Positions 23,861-35,642 of a stretch of DNA of 64,000 nucleotides are shown in pieces. The translations under genes and the position numbers were made by a program. How positions within the stretch are numbered: the first letter of the stretch is position 1; the number at the start of each line of letters is the position of its first letter. Source of the stretch: Annulohypoxylon bovei var. microspora (lineage: Eukaryota; Ascomycota; Sordariomycetes; Xylariales; Hypoxylaceae); the NCBI GenBank assembly GCA_022836615.1, contig MU405239.1, forward strand, positions 1 through 64,000. Reading direction: 5' to 3'. The notes under the pieces were generated by a model. The model worked only from the letters and a program-made list of their open reading frames with translations, searched no databases and had not been told where the DNA came from.

Positions 23861-25494
23861 ATGACGGACATGATCTTGCCGAAGGGCATTGTGTTCAATA
23901 GAAACGATATTTACGCCGAGATAGCCAAGTACGACATTGTTCCACTAGAACAAATACATGCCGCCTGTCATGGTCAAGATAAATCCTAACCACACCCGGT
24001 GTGATTAATACTAATTGTACTACAGTATTCACCACGACGTCTCGGGAACTTGTCGATCCTACCGCGAGACGGCTTGAGAATTTTTGGACTCGCGTCTTGG
24101 GTGGAGACCGTCGCTATCTTCCAGGAACAGTCATTGCGCGGCTCTTTAAAAGCATATCCGAAGAGAAAAGCTTTGTAAAATTACGAGGACCGCCAAATCG
24201 ATACGAGCCAGTAAGTTTTGTGATGTCTTGTGGTAATTCTTACTAACCATTAACCCTCAAGCCTTCACCTCCCAGGCCTGAGTCGAAAGCCGAATCGGCC
24301 CCTAGAGTCCAAGCTAACCCTGAGACATCGGTGGGAGGACCTTCTGAACCCGGGTCAAAAGGCAAGGCCAAGTCTACGAAGTCCACGCCAACATCCACAA
24401 AGCAGCCACATCCAATTTTGAAGAAGCCTAGGGGACCTTCAAATTCTGGACCACGGCCTACAGCTCGATTTGTCTCACCACCAGGATCTGATGGGGAGGG
24501 TGAAGGCAAAGATGGCGAACTTGCTTCGTCTGGGAGCACGGCGGTGAACCATAGCGGCGATTCCAAGGGTTCTACCAGTTCGACAGCTAAAGAGGAAAGA
24601 AAGAAGGCGACTAACACGACGCCTAAGAAAAAGAGTACTGCGTTCGTGGCTTCTACGGCTTCTAGGCGTAGACCTGCCATGCCGCGACGCGTTAGCTCAC
24701 AGTCTTCTAATGCTGTCAGTGGGGCTGATGTTGGCCCCAAGGACGGGAGTTCTTCCTCCGGTTCAAAGCATTCGGGATCGCAACCCCCGGTCCCAACGAT
24801 TCTAGAAAATCCAGGCAAAGGGGGGGCCTCAACGACTAGAGAAGGTGGTGAAAGGCTAAGCGCGAAAGCGGCAGGAAAACGACCAGCAGCGGCTCGATCA
24901 TCGTCTGATAAGCCGAGCACCTCGAAAATCGCCAGTTCCCAGGCAGGCAGTACTCAAAGCCGGCAATTAGAAAGCGAGGACACGACTTTCAACTTGGAGC
25001 AACCAGATCCTGTAGTGGATAGCACAAAGAAAACTTGTGTGGACGATGCTAAGCAGACAAAAGCGAGCCAAAGTAGGTCGGCTCATAGGCGAAGCGATGC
25101 ACAAGAACGACCACGCCCAGGCATACCGCCCGTCATGACTCGGTCGAGATCAGATATGGGTGCTACACGGCGGAGCTCACAGGACTCAACTGGCGGTCTT
25201 CCACCACCCCAAAGTTTGATATCATCAAGCACGACGACTGTCTCTAACACAACAGTTCAGGGTACAATTATTGAGTTCGACGAGAACCCATCTGCTAACG
25301 AAGTTGTGGCGAGCGCGATGCAGGGGAACGAAGAAGATATCGAGACTAGCTCTCGGAGATCTGGAAGCTCCGTTCGAGATGCACGATTTACTCCTACCCA
25401 ACCAAGTACAGCACCGACGCTACCGCTTGGCCGATCCAAAAGTCAACTTACCCTCCTACTCGAGCGGCAAGGCGAGAAGAAACCTCGCCGATGA
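23861..25494 (+). CDS. DUF1752/DUF3295-like fungal protein
   Basis: Three exons: 23861-23972, 24026-24210 and 24262-25494, giving 509 aa. The introns are 53 and 51 nt, with CTAAT and CTAAC branch boxes. The first 100 residues are the conserved part: PKGIVFNRNDIYAEIAKYD, then a segment around RRLENFWTRVLGG that resembles the GATA-like DUF1752 block found at the N-terminus of AreA-type regulators. The middle is low-complexity Ser/Thr/Lys/Pro-rich and probably disordered. The C-terminus has TTTVSNTTVQGTIIEFDE and RSKSQLTLLLER, which I recall from DUF3295 proteins. No zinc finger is visible, so it is not a GATA factor itself. The molecular role is unknown; the basic low-complexity body suggests nuclear or signalling work, which is inference. 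Confidence 0.75.
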
Positions 25495-28400
25495 GTTTCA
25501 TTGTTATACAGGCTCGACATTTCACAGCTATTGTTCGTTTAAAAGATACTATACAGGATGATTACAGCGGGCCTAGAAAAGTTCTCAAGCATGTGTGTAT
25601 ATTTACATCCGAAGCGCATTTCGTTAGAGGATTCTTGCAGGGCATAAAAGGGGAAATGATTGGGGGCTGTACAGAAGCATTGGCACTCACATACAATGCA
25701 TTGCACCGGCGTTACATCAAATATCATCTAAGTCAGCGCTGGGGAAATATTTTTGCTTTCAGACATCCGGAATAAGTGTAGCGGCGGATATTGGAAGTGT
25801 ACATGTCACCGAAATACATGTCCATATTCAGGTTATCTGGTTATCTGGTTGGATAAACCCCCGTTTACATGTGACTGCGCTCCTTTCCGAATCTAATATT
25901 GCTCAGAGAGTTTAGGTATGGACAACGCTATTGCCTGTTAAGATGGTCTGTGGACAAGCTCAAGAGAGGAAGAAAATCGAGAGAGGAGCTGAGCGCATTC
26001 CTACGGCAACAAAATTTCCCTCGTCCTTTTACCCTCCTTATCAGCAGGTGGAATGCTAGCAATGGCAGGTCGTCCGAGGGGGTTTTTCTAAGCTGCCCTT
26101 TATTAGTTCGGTTCCATTTTCCAAAACCCTTGCGTGGTCCAGAACCCCCCTGCTGGAGAAATGGCAGGGTGTTCGGGTCAGAAGATCAGAGGACTAACGG
26201 ATCCCAGGTTGTATGGGATTTGTACATATGTACATCAATCAATACTGACTAACAAGGCTGTCCGCAAGAGCGGAATGCCGCCGCAAACCGATGGAAAACG
26301 TGGGAACAATAAAAGAACATGGCCCTGCAAGGATAAATTTAATTGACCTGCCGGGTCTAGAAATTTTCCTTTCTTCCATCATACACCGGTCGACTCCGTC
26401 TCGTTTTTCCAAAGCTTGCCCAGGCTGCCTCACCTAGGTAGGTGGCAAGGCAAGACAAGACATGGCAATGGCAGGTTACGTAGCTAGCCAAGGTCGCCCT
26501 TTTTCAAACTCGCACCGAATCCAGGCCGAAGGAACAAGGGATTATTTCACCGATATCCCTCCAATAACCCGAATGACCCGACGGCCCTGACTCGACACAG
26601 ACCAAGGGAAAGATTGTAGGTAAGTGTTTGATAGGTGAAAAGAAAAAGAGGACAAAAACTAAGAACGAGACAACGAGGTCACAAGGACACAGGGATTGAC
26701 GATCCTAAGCAGAGGGACATTTAGAATTAGTAAGGTTGAACTCTTTACTCCCGGGATCTAGTTGTAGTAGTATCACAATCGACTCTAAAGCATGCAGCCG
26801 CGTTATGGCCTTGGTCGCATCCCGAGACTACGGCGTCGTACCTTTCAGAGGATACATACTTCCAGGTTACCTTAATGGTTGATTGGAACGGCAATCAGAA
26901 CACGTACAGGCGCTACCTACACCTAATGAATGTACCTATGCTCTAGGAACAATCAAAAATACCATTGTTGGAATACTTAAAGGCGCCAAGCGCCAAGTCC
27001 TTCCAGAACCAAAAGAAGCCCACGCTTCTTTCCCATCCCCCCACGCGCCGTGGCGCCTACAATTCTGCGGTCCTGCGGCTACCCGAATGCGTTCACCGGA
27101 ACAGGAACAGGGCTCAATTTCCCGGTCGAAAGAAAAGAGGACCAGGCACATAAGGTCCCAAACAAACCCCTAGAGGAAACGGACCTACCCTAGCTCAGAG
27201 CCGCGCAACGTGATGTCAACGGTCCTGGTTAAGTCGATTCGAAGGTTGACCGATGACTGAGCAACCCACGTTGCGCACGTACGTATACGCCAATGTGATA
27301 ATGGCATTACGACGATTCACCGTATATGAGAATTTACATAATCATGTGGGAGACACGACATATATAGAATTATTAATAATCTGTATGCCTGTATGGGTAG
27401 AACAAATTAACAAGCAAGACACATATCCGTGTCGCCGCTCGTATATCGGATATCTACCTACAGCCACCCACATCTATCCATCATCTCCGCGGTCACAAGA
27501 CGTGTACTGTGTCTGTTGCCTACCTGGTGCGGAGTCCGGACGTGCCGACGTGCCCACACGATACTCCGATCGTTCCTTTTACATATGTGGTAGCCATGCA
27601 GCGAAGGTATCTGAGGCGACGAGCGACTGGCGACTGCGCCCTCGAGTAAGTGTTATACGAGAACGAAAACAAAGACCCGTTGGTGACGTAGGGACCCAGC
27701 TAAGATAAAACCCTTTCTCGCGTAAGTAAGAATCATGCGCGGCACAGGGTCTTAAAATCAGGGACTAAAGATCGGGATCGCCACTCCCGCCACGGCCCGG
27801 CTGTGGCGGTGTCAGCGAATAAAAAAAAAATCATTTTCTCATTTTTCTCATCATTTTTTTTCTCGCTTGATTTTTCCCGACTTTTAGTAAGATCTCTAAT
27901 CTGTAGATCTTTTCATTAGTCAAAGACCTAGTGCGCCAATCCTAAAATCGTGGGGGCCAATAGGGCGGGAATCCCACCGTCACGAAATTTCAAGGCAACC
28001 TTGACAGCGCTATACGATTTGCCCGCTCTCAACCTAGCAGGATCCCCATCGATCTATTCACCTATTCAGGGACAAGTCTGGTTTTATGTCATCCTTAGAG
28101 CGCTACACTAGCAGAGCCAAGTCAGTCAGACAGTAAGACGAGCTTCGAGCTTCTATAGGCATCAAAGAACGAGCGACGCGGAATTCCGCGCGTCTGTTTC
28201 GCTCGCTCGCTCGCTCTGTCATCTGTCAGCTTACACGGCATACCGCTATAACTCCCGCGTCATAGGATAGATCCCGGAGCGCCTCTATGTAAGATCCGCA
28301 AGAGAGTTGGCAGGTGAGATATGATATTTCAACTCTAGGTATGTTGCCTACATGTATGCATGTATCAAAGATTCCTAGCAGCCTACCTACAAGTGCAAAA

Positions 28401-29455
28401 TGTAGAAGTAGGCTGTATGCTATTCTGGGAAGCAAGATACATGAGAAAACAGGTAAAACTTGTACCCAGCACCCCGTACGACCGTTGATCTCAAGGCCCC
28501 TGGAAGCAGCCGGCAGGAAACCCCATGTATTATGCGGGAAGGGACCCACAACCCCACGTTCGGACTGTCTCTCCATTTTTTCATCATTTTTCATACAGAA
28601 CTTAGGAGTATACATACTACAGTGTCCAAAACCAAGCAGGTACATCATGAACCAACGACGTCGAGAATGAGGATGTAAACTATCATATCACGTACACGTG
28701 TAAGGCAACAACATAACTTGGCTTACAACGCGCCGGCGTCCCCGAATCATCGCAGGAAAATGGCTCCATTTCTCATCCTTCGGTCCTGACTTCAGGAATC
28801 CGACGAGCCCGGATGAGCAAGGGACGGGTACGTTGGACCAGCTGGCGATTCGACGGCTACGCACATACGTCGTGCCATCTCATCTCTGTGTATCGAGTAG
28901 GAAGCATAGGAAACACCGCATTGCTATCTAGTACCCCATAGATAACCCGCCCGAGAACCTACGATCGTGCGGAAACTCTGGCTCTGCTGTCGTCAACAAC
29001 AACAAGACAGCGACGGACAACGCTCGCTACCCCTCCAAGTCACCGCCGTTGCGCTGCAGACAACGAGCAAAAGATCATCAAGTCCATTCAAATTCTGATA
29101 AGAGCCTTCCTAACCCATTGGCCGAGCCCTAAATCCGTAAATCCCTATCCGTCTTCTTACATGGACGAACCTTGACGAGCATCACCTAATCAACCGCCGG
29201 AAGCGTAGTTATTGGGCGGATCGCGTCTGCTCGTGTTCAGGGGTAAGTAAGAACGAGGCGGTCAAGTCCAGCACTTCGAAGGTCGCTTCACCGCTCCCCA
29301 GTCCCTCGGGCACAGCACCTAGGTGAGCTGTAAGAGTTACCCGTAAGGCCGAATGAATTGCATATTTGCCTTAGGCAAACTAAGGCAACAATCTTCGACG
29401 TAGATGGATAGATTGAGCAGATAGATTGAATATGCCTATTCGTCGGGTACGAGTG
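25495..29455. other. 4-kb intergenic region
   Basis: No gene is supported. The open frames at 25491-25775, 27253-27708 and 28226-28670 overlap one another in several frames and lack motifs. There is an A/T tract at about 27820-27860 and a (TCGC)n tract near 28199-28216. The first 200-300 bases are likely the 3' untranslated part of the DUF3295-like gene, and the last bases that of the carboxylase gene. Confidence 0.45.
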
Positions 29456-31343
29456 TTACATCCGGAAGACCCCAAATCGGGTATCACCAGGGTGAACATC
29501 GTTCTTACCCGACAGCGCGGCTCTCAGTCCCAGTCCGAGGTAGCGCCTCGTATGCTGTGGTGGGATAACGCCGTCGTCCTACAGGAGGGGGCAAAGTTAG
29601 CAGACGAGACAAGGCAATACGAGAGACGGACAAATGAGCGTTTTTTTCCCAGCTACTCACCCACAGCCTAGCGGAAGAGTACACCGCGTCGCTCTCGCTC
29701 TCGATCCTATCCTTCAACTCCGGATCCGCCCTCTGGCCCACCGTCTCCATGACGCTAGCCAGCTGCTCTCCGCCCATGACGCCTATGCGCGCGTTCGGCC
29801 ACATCCACAGGAATCTAGGGCTATAAGCACGACCGCACATGCCGTAGTTTCCCGCGCCGTAGCTGCCGCCGACGACGACGGTGAACTTGGGCACGTCAGC
29901 ACACGCGACGGCCGTGACGAGCTTGGCGCCGTGCTTCGCGATGCCGTCGCGCTCAGCCTGCGCGCCGACCATGAACCCGGCGATGTTTTGGAGGAAGACG
30001 AGAGGGATCCCGCGCTGCGCGCACAGCTCGATGAAGTGCGCGCCCTTCTGCGCCGACGTCCCGAACAGGATCCCGTTATTAGCCACGATTCCAACACGTT
30101 GCCCGTAGATACTACCGAAACCCGTCACTAGCGTGGATCCGTAGTCCCGCTTGAACTCGGAGAAGTGCGAGCTGTCGACGATCCGCGCGATGACTTCGTG
30201 GATCGGTAATGGCTTGCGAAGGTTCGTCGACGCTATGCCGAGGAGTTCCGAGGCCGGATACAGAGGTTCAGAATAACTCGTTGGAGTAGGGGTGGCCTTG
30301 TGCGGCCAGTTCAGGTTGCTGATACACCGTCTCGCCAGCACGATGGCGTGCGCATCGTCCACGGCTAGGTAATCGGATACGCCAGACACCGAGGTGTGCA
30401 TTGCACCACCGCCGAGCTCTTCGGCTGATACCTCTTCGCCTGTAGCGGCTTTGACGAGAGGAGGACCGGCTAGGAAAATGTGCCCTTGCCCCTCGACTAT
30501 TATGTTCTCGTCGCTCATAGCGGGGACGTAAGCCCCGCCCGCCGTACATAAACCCATGACCACGGAAATCTGGGGGATCCCTTGCGAGCTCATCCTCGCC
30601 TGGTTGTAGAAAATCCGGCCAAAATGATCGCGGTCTGGGAAGACATCTGACTGGTGAGGAAGATTCGCACCACCGGAGTCTACTAGATATATGCAGCTAT
30701 TTTGGTATCATGTTAGAATAGATATATCTTACCAGACTTGCCTTCTTATCTCGTCGTTAGACGTAGTAGTTTTTAGCTTAACTTACGGCAACTTATTCTC
30801 CTGAGCTACGGCCTGGGCCCGCAAATGCTTCTTCACGGTGATGGGGTAGTAAGTGCCTCCTTTTACCGTGCTGTCGTTCGCTACTATCACACACGTGACG
30901 CCCTCCACAACCCCAACACCGGTAATAATGCCCCCCGCGGGCACATCCGCCTCAGGGTAAAGCTCGTGACCTGCTAAAGGCGACAGTTCCATAAACGTCG
31001 TGCCGGGGTCTACCAAGGCCGTCACTCGGTCTCGCGGCAACATCTTCTTTCTCGCAATGTGCTTCTCCCTAGCTTTCGTAGAACCGCCCTGGTGCGCTGT
31101 GCGTGTCAGCTGCTCTAGACGGGCCATAGCCTCTCCCATAAGCCGCTCATTTTCCTTAAACTCGTCTGATGTCGAGTCGATATTACTCTGTATTACCGAT
31201 ATAGCATTCGCCTGGTAAGGGGCCGTGTAAGACGCGATTGTTCGAGCGGGAAGGCGGAGGGGTCGATGGGGGCGTCGTGAGCATTGTCGGGTCAATTGGC
31301 GGGAGAAACCCAACAGGTCCCTCGAACATCTTGGTACGGACAT
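29456..31343 (-). CDS. mccB: Methylcrotonoyl-CoA carboxylase beta subunit
   Basis: Mitochondrial carboxyltransferase subunit that moves CO2 from carboxybiotin to 3-methylcrotonyl-CoA in leucine breakdown; its partner, the biotin-bearing alpha subunit, is not in this window. Three exons on the minus strand: 31343-30787, 30696-29661 and 29578-29456, with introns of 90 nt (CTAAC box) and 82 nt, giving 571 aa. The arginine-rich, acid-poor N-terminus (RQLTRQCSRRPHRPLRLPAR) fits a mitochondrial presequence. Family segments follow: HIARKKMLPRDRV, YLVDSGGANLPHQ, GLCTAGGAYVPAMSDE, GGGAMHTSVSGVSDYLA, GAGNYGMCGRAYSPRF and the usual C-terminal end FGVFRM. Length and ends match complete fungal and animal homologues. 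It shares a divergent promoter with isovaleryl-CoA dehydrogenase, the preceding enzyme. Confidence 0.95.
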
Positions 31344-31696
31344 TTTAGAGGTATTGCGTGCTCTACTACATGCTTCTATCGCAGGTTTTTGTATAGAAGA
31401 AAACTACACGAGTTCACTAAGAATGTTGAAAGACGTGGGTAGCTGCAGCCGAGGCAGCTGACGTCGGGATTCCAGGCAATCCAGGGAAGGGATCGCTGGA
31501 GCACGCCGGTGGTAGCCGCTGTGCCGCGCCCACCCGCTGCCACTTACGGCACTCCTTACGCCTTCTGCGCCTCTCAATAAGCCGGTTATCGATTATCGTC
31601 AGCCATCCATTGTTCTGTAATACAATGGGACTTGACCTCCCTTTTTTAAACTTGACAACTCACATAATTGTCAAAATAGACTGGTCGTAAATCACA
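31344..31696. promoter_or_regulatory. Divergent mccB-ivd promoter with inverted repeats
   Basis: The 353 bases between the two start codons must serve both leucine-catabolic genes. Two inverted repeats stand out: CCATTGT-N8-ACAATGG at 31607-31628 and TTGACAA-N9-TTGTCAA at 31652-31674. There are also several CCG/CGG triplets, the half-sites used by Zn2Cys6 factors, around 31498-31550. Known fungal leucine-catabolism genes are induced by leucine through a Zn2Cys6 regulator; which element acts here is inference. Confidence 0.6.
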
Positions 31697-33119
31697 ATGG
31701 CAAGTATGAAGGCATTCCGAGCTCTAAGCCGCCCGACACGGGCCTCGCTCTCCGCCACCAAGCTCCCCAGCTTATCCCTGTCCTTATCACTCTCACCACC
31801 ACACGCCCGCGCCTTCGCGTCCTCCAAGCACCCCAAGGGCTTCGAGCCGCCGACCGCGTCCGACCTGGCGGAGCTGCGCGAGCGCGTGCAGGACTTCACG
31901 CGGCGCGAGCTCACGCCCGAGGTCGCGGCCCTGACCGACCGCAGCAACGCGTTCCCGGCGGGCATGTGGGCCAAGCTCGGGTCCGCGGGCTTCCTGGGCA
32001 TGACCGCGGACGAGGACGTCGGCGGCCTGGCGCTCGGGTACCAGGCCCACTGCGTGGTGATGGAGGAGCTGTCGCGCGCCAGCGGCAGCGTCGCCCTGAG
32101 CTACGCCGCCCACAGCCAGCTGTGCGTCAACCAATTACAGCTGAACGGGACGCCCGACCAGAAAGCTAAGTTCCTGCCGGACCTCATCGCCGGGGCTAAG
32201 GTCGGCGCGCTGGCGATGTCGGAGGCGGGCGCCGGCAGCGACGTCGTGGCCATGCGCACCGCGGCGAAGCAGGTCGACGGCGGGTTCCTGCTCTCGGGGA
32301 CCAAGATGTGGATCACGAACGGGCCGGACGCCGACGTCGTGGTCGTGTACGCGAAGACGGCGCCCGCCGCGGGGTCCAGGGGCATCACGGCCTTCGTCGT
32401 CGACACCTCCACCCCGGGCTTCAGCTGCGCGCGCAAGCTCGACAAGATGGGGATGCGGGGGTCGAACACGGGGGAGCTGGTCTTCGACTCCGTGTTCGTG
32501 CCGGCGGCCAACGTGCTCGGCGCCGTGGACGGCGGCGTGCGCGTGCTCATGGAGGGCCTGGACCTCGAGCGGCTGGTGCTCAGCGCGGGGCCGCTGGGCC
32601 TCATGCAGGCGGCGCTCGACGTGGCGCTGCCCTTCACGCACCAGCGCCGCCAGTTCGGCGCGCCGGTCGCCCACAACCAGCTCGTGCAGGGCCGGCTCGC
32701 CGACATGTACACCAAGCTGCAGGCCTCGCGCGCGTACACGTACGCGACGGCCAAGGCCGTCGACGAGGACGGCGCCGTGCGCACCCAGGACTGCGCCGGC
32801 GCTATCCTGTACGCGGCCGAGCGCGCCACCGAGTGCGCGCTCGACTGCGTGCAGCTGCTCGGCGGCATGGGGTACGTCGAGGAGATGCCGGCGTCGCGGC
32901 TGTTGCGGGAGTGAGTTCTTTCCTTCTTTTCTTTTGACGTCGTTTCCCGTTACCCCGGCCTTTGCATTTGGATTTACCTTGACATCTGGGTTGCGTTGCG
33001 TTGCTAACCGTTTCCTACGTAGTGCCAAGTTATACGAGATAGGGGCCGGGACCTCGGAGATCCGCCGCATGGTTATCGGGAGGGCGTTTAATAAGGAGTA
33101 CGCGCATCTTGGAGCGTGA
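31697..33119 (+). CDS. ivdA: Isovaleryl-CoA dehydrogenase
   Basis: FAD-dependent mitochondrial acyl-CoA dehydrogenase that oxidises isovaleryl-CoA to 3-methylcrotonyl-CoA, passing electrons to electron-transfer flavoprotein. Exons 31697-32910 and 33023-33119 are joined across a 112-nt intron with a CTAAC box, giving 436 aa. The first 42 residues (Arg/Ser/Leu-rich, no acid) form a presequence. Acyl-CoA dehydrogenase segments are complete: ALAMSEAGAGSDVV at 171-184, MWITNGPDADV, KLDKMGMRGSNT and QLLGGMGYVEE, ending in EIGAGTSEIRRMVIGR. The glutamate of GLDLERLVL (about 291) matches the catalytic base position particular to isovaleryl-CoA dehydrogenase. Exon 1 is very GC-rich compared with the spacers and throws long antisense open frames. 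It is divergent from the next enzyme of the pathway. Confidence 0.95.
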
Positions 33120-33622
33120 TTCGGGGTTTGGGCCATTTTGTCGAATGCATTGGAGCCGGCGTCTAGGGAAATGTGTTTTTAAAGTTGCGCATTAGGGGTG
33201 AAATTTGAGCGAGGTCTGGGATACAGATCACGAGTTGCTAAGTTGACATGAAGGTTGTTTTTACCGTCACATTAAATATGAAATATTTACCTATATATAT
33301 GTGGTTTATATGCTGAAGCGTGACATGTATGTTTTATATTGTACATTATATCCAAAATGGTATTCCTGCAGTGACCTCCACCGGTATTGTCCGGTTCTTT
33401 CGATTTGACCTATCTTTCTAGATCAGTCCGTCGTCTGAAGTCTATTCCTCACCTTACCAACCGTTCTTATGGTGTCCTCGTGGTTCTTGTACTATCTAGA
33501 TGTACAGGCCATTCGGCTAGGAATAACCTCTTTATCTAGCGTACCTAGGTAATCAGTCAATCAACCAATAAGTCTATCAACAAGTTAATAAATAGTTCAA
33601 GGAGGCAAACATCGAATAGCAT
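33120..33622. other. Convergent intergenic spacer
   Basis: About 500 bases between two converging genes, AT-rich, with an ACCTAGGT word at 33543-33550. It presumably holds both 3' untranslated regions. Nothing else is seen. Confidence 0.6.
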
Positions 33623-35642
33623 TCACCTTTTTAGGCTGTATTTGAACCCCAACCTTGATTTTGACACAGTCTCACCGACAGACTGGTCTATGATACTAGC
33701 GCGTATTAAGAAGTGTAACCGGTTACCTGCTGCCTCTCCGGCCTCTGTATTGGGATCCTCCCGTTCTAAGATGAACTCGGTATTGTTGAACCCTTGGACT
33801 TGGCGTATCCTGGCTATTTCGCCGTACATGTCCCAGCAGTTTCCCTTATGCGTCGAACTATCGGACGGATCAAGAATTTTATCCCACACTTCTTTGGGGG
33901 TTTTCATCTCTCTCATAAATTCTATCGACATATGCCTCCGTTCGCGGGATCCGTTGAGATACTTGGACGGGAGGAATTTTAGCGTCTGGACCTTGCTTGG
34001 ACGGAGGCTGAAATGTATGTAATCTTCGTTCCAGGCGAGAAGAATGCTGTGCGTCTCTGACTGGGCATGGGGTGATTCCACCCCAAAGCATACGAAGCAT
34101 GGCCGGTTAGGGGGTTGTCGAGGTGTAAAGTCGAACCTAACACAACCGTAAATGGGAGACCACACAATCCCCCCATCCAGATTTGGAGGCACGCCTGTGG
34201 TGGTGACGTCGCAGAGTTCAGTTTCTAGACCGGAATATAGTACCGTCTTAACCCCCCAGAAGCTGGCTACGCCACTGCTCTCCGCTATTTCAGGAGAAAA
34301 CGGAGAAAGGCTTTTCTCGATGGGGATATTTTGTAAATGAATACCCCCGACCCCGAACCGATCCCGTTCCCAATCAAGCAGTGTTTTGTGAATATATATC
34401 AGTTCAGTTCGGAGTTTCACTCCCTCGACCATATCTTCGAGGCGCTTGTCCAGTTCATGACGTCCAAGTGATGGTGTAGCTAACCTTGCATACCTATTAA
34501 CTGATAGTAGATGGCGCTCTGAAATCTTTGGTGTCCTAACTAGGAGTATTGATATTTGACTTGTGACAGTGCCTCGGATGGGCTCACACTCCGCCGCATT
34601 TAGCGCCGCACGAAAGATAGAGCATGCGGCGTTCTTGTGGTATAAATGTGAATCTTCACCGTAGCGACGTTCTAAGAGGGAGAGACGAATCTGGAGTCCT
34701 CGGTTGGTAACTGCGGATGGATGTCCGTAATCAAAAAGATTCCCCTTGATTTGTCCCGCTGCTGAGAAATCGTCAGGCGATGTGGCAAACACGCTTTGCA
34801 AAGTCCAAGCTCTATGACTGGACTCTGGGACGGTCCAGCATAACAGTGAGTGATCATCCGTCTCTTTGAAAATCTCTTCTTGCAACCGGATAAAAGCTCT
34901 TTCACCCTCGCCGTATAAAAGCGGCATGTTGATATTGAATAAGCCCAAAAGAGAGTAAGCTATATCTTCAGGGCGGGTGCTTGACCTACAGGCTGCCCAG
35001 GACATCTTCTGGGCCGCGCTATATTGGGATAAAGACTCGGAGCCTTCTATCAAATGCACCGGAATTCCGGTAACGTCAGAGACGGTGTATGCTATTCCTC
35101 CCATAAGTCGGCCTATATTTTTCCACCCACGGCCATAGAAATGGAGTATTTCTGGCGCGATTAACTCTTGCAACGTCCAAGCTCTAGTGAACCACTTAGA
35201 GATCTGTCGCTCTTCATCTCCTGTTGAAGGCACGTACGGAAACTAGAATCATGAACATCAACTAACTGATTTATCAATAGTGGATACCAGTCCATATTAA
35301 TCGGCATACCGTATCAACATCCACAAGATAAGCATAACATATGCCTGACTCTTTGTACCATAGGTACATTGAGTTGATAGCTTCGCTGAGTTCAGCACTG
35401 CTCGACTTATCGATGCAGCAAGTGTCTACCCAGGCCCATTTGTAGCCATCGCGTTTCGCTTGCTCGCAGGTGAGGACAATCTTCTCATAGCCCTTCATAG
35501 AGGGGCCCCTCCCGGCTTGCAAATCCTGAAAATTTACCTCGCCCTCACCCCAAGTGTGAGAGAGGATTGCATACTTGTTTTTCGGGATATCACTGCCCTG
35601 AAACCCGTGTAAGGTGAGTGTTTCAACGTCTAGCAAATACAT
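33623..35642 (-). CDS. HET-domain (heterokaryon incompatibility) protein
   Basis: Cytoplasmic allorecognition-type protein. HET domains trigger programmed cell death or growth arrest when incompatible hyphae fuse; the partner locus is unknown. Exon 1 is 35642-35310 and exon 2 35242-33623, joined across a 67-nt intron, giving 650 aa. The HET blocks are YAILSHTWGEGEVNFQDL at 24-41, YKWAWVDTCCIDKSSSAELS at 67-86, SMYLWYKESGICYAYLVDV at 91-109 and WFTRAWTLQELIAPEILHFY at 128-147. After these come the usual ITGIP-like stretch, AQKMSWAACRSSTRPEDIAYSLLGLF and a MPLLYGEGERAFIRLQEEI motif. The remaining 400 residues show no NACHT, ankyrin or WD repeats that I can see. It converges on the dehydrogenase gene and does not sit in an obvious het cluster. 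Confidence 0.9.

Noticed and set aside
24243..24920. 225-aa minus-strand frame opposite the DUF3295-like gene
   Set aside because: The plus frame has splice sites and conserved N- and C-terminal motifs; the antisense product is a low-complexity shadow.
27253..27708. 151-aa ATG frame in the 4-kb spacer
   Set aside because: No motif, no splice context, and composition of spacer DNA; most likely chance.
28226..28670. Overlapping frames of 118-140 aa on both strands
   Set aside because: Both strands are open over the same bases and neither has a recognisable domain.
32101..33136. Long minus-strand open frames (up to 333 aa) over the isovaleryl-CoA dehydrogenase gene
   Set aside because: They are antisense shadows of a GC-rich exon; composition is Arg/Ala/His-rich and there is no family motif.
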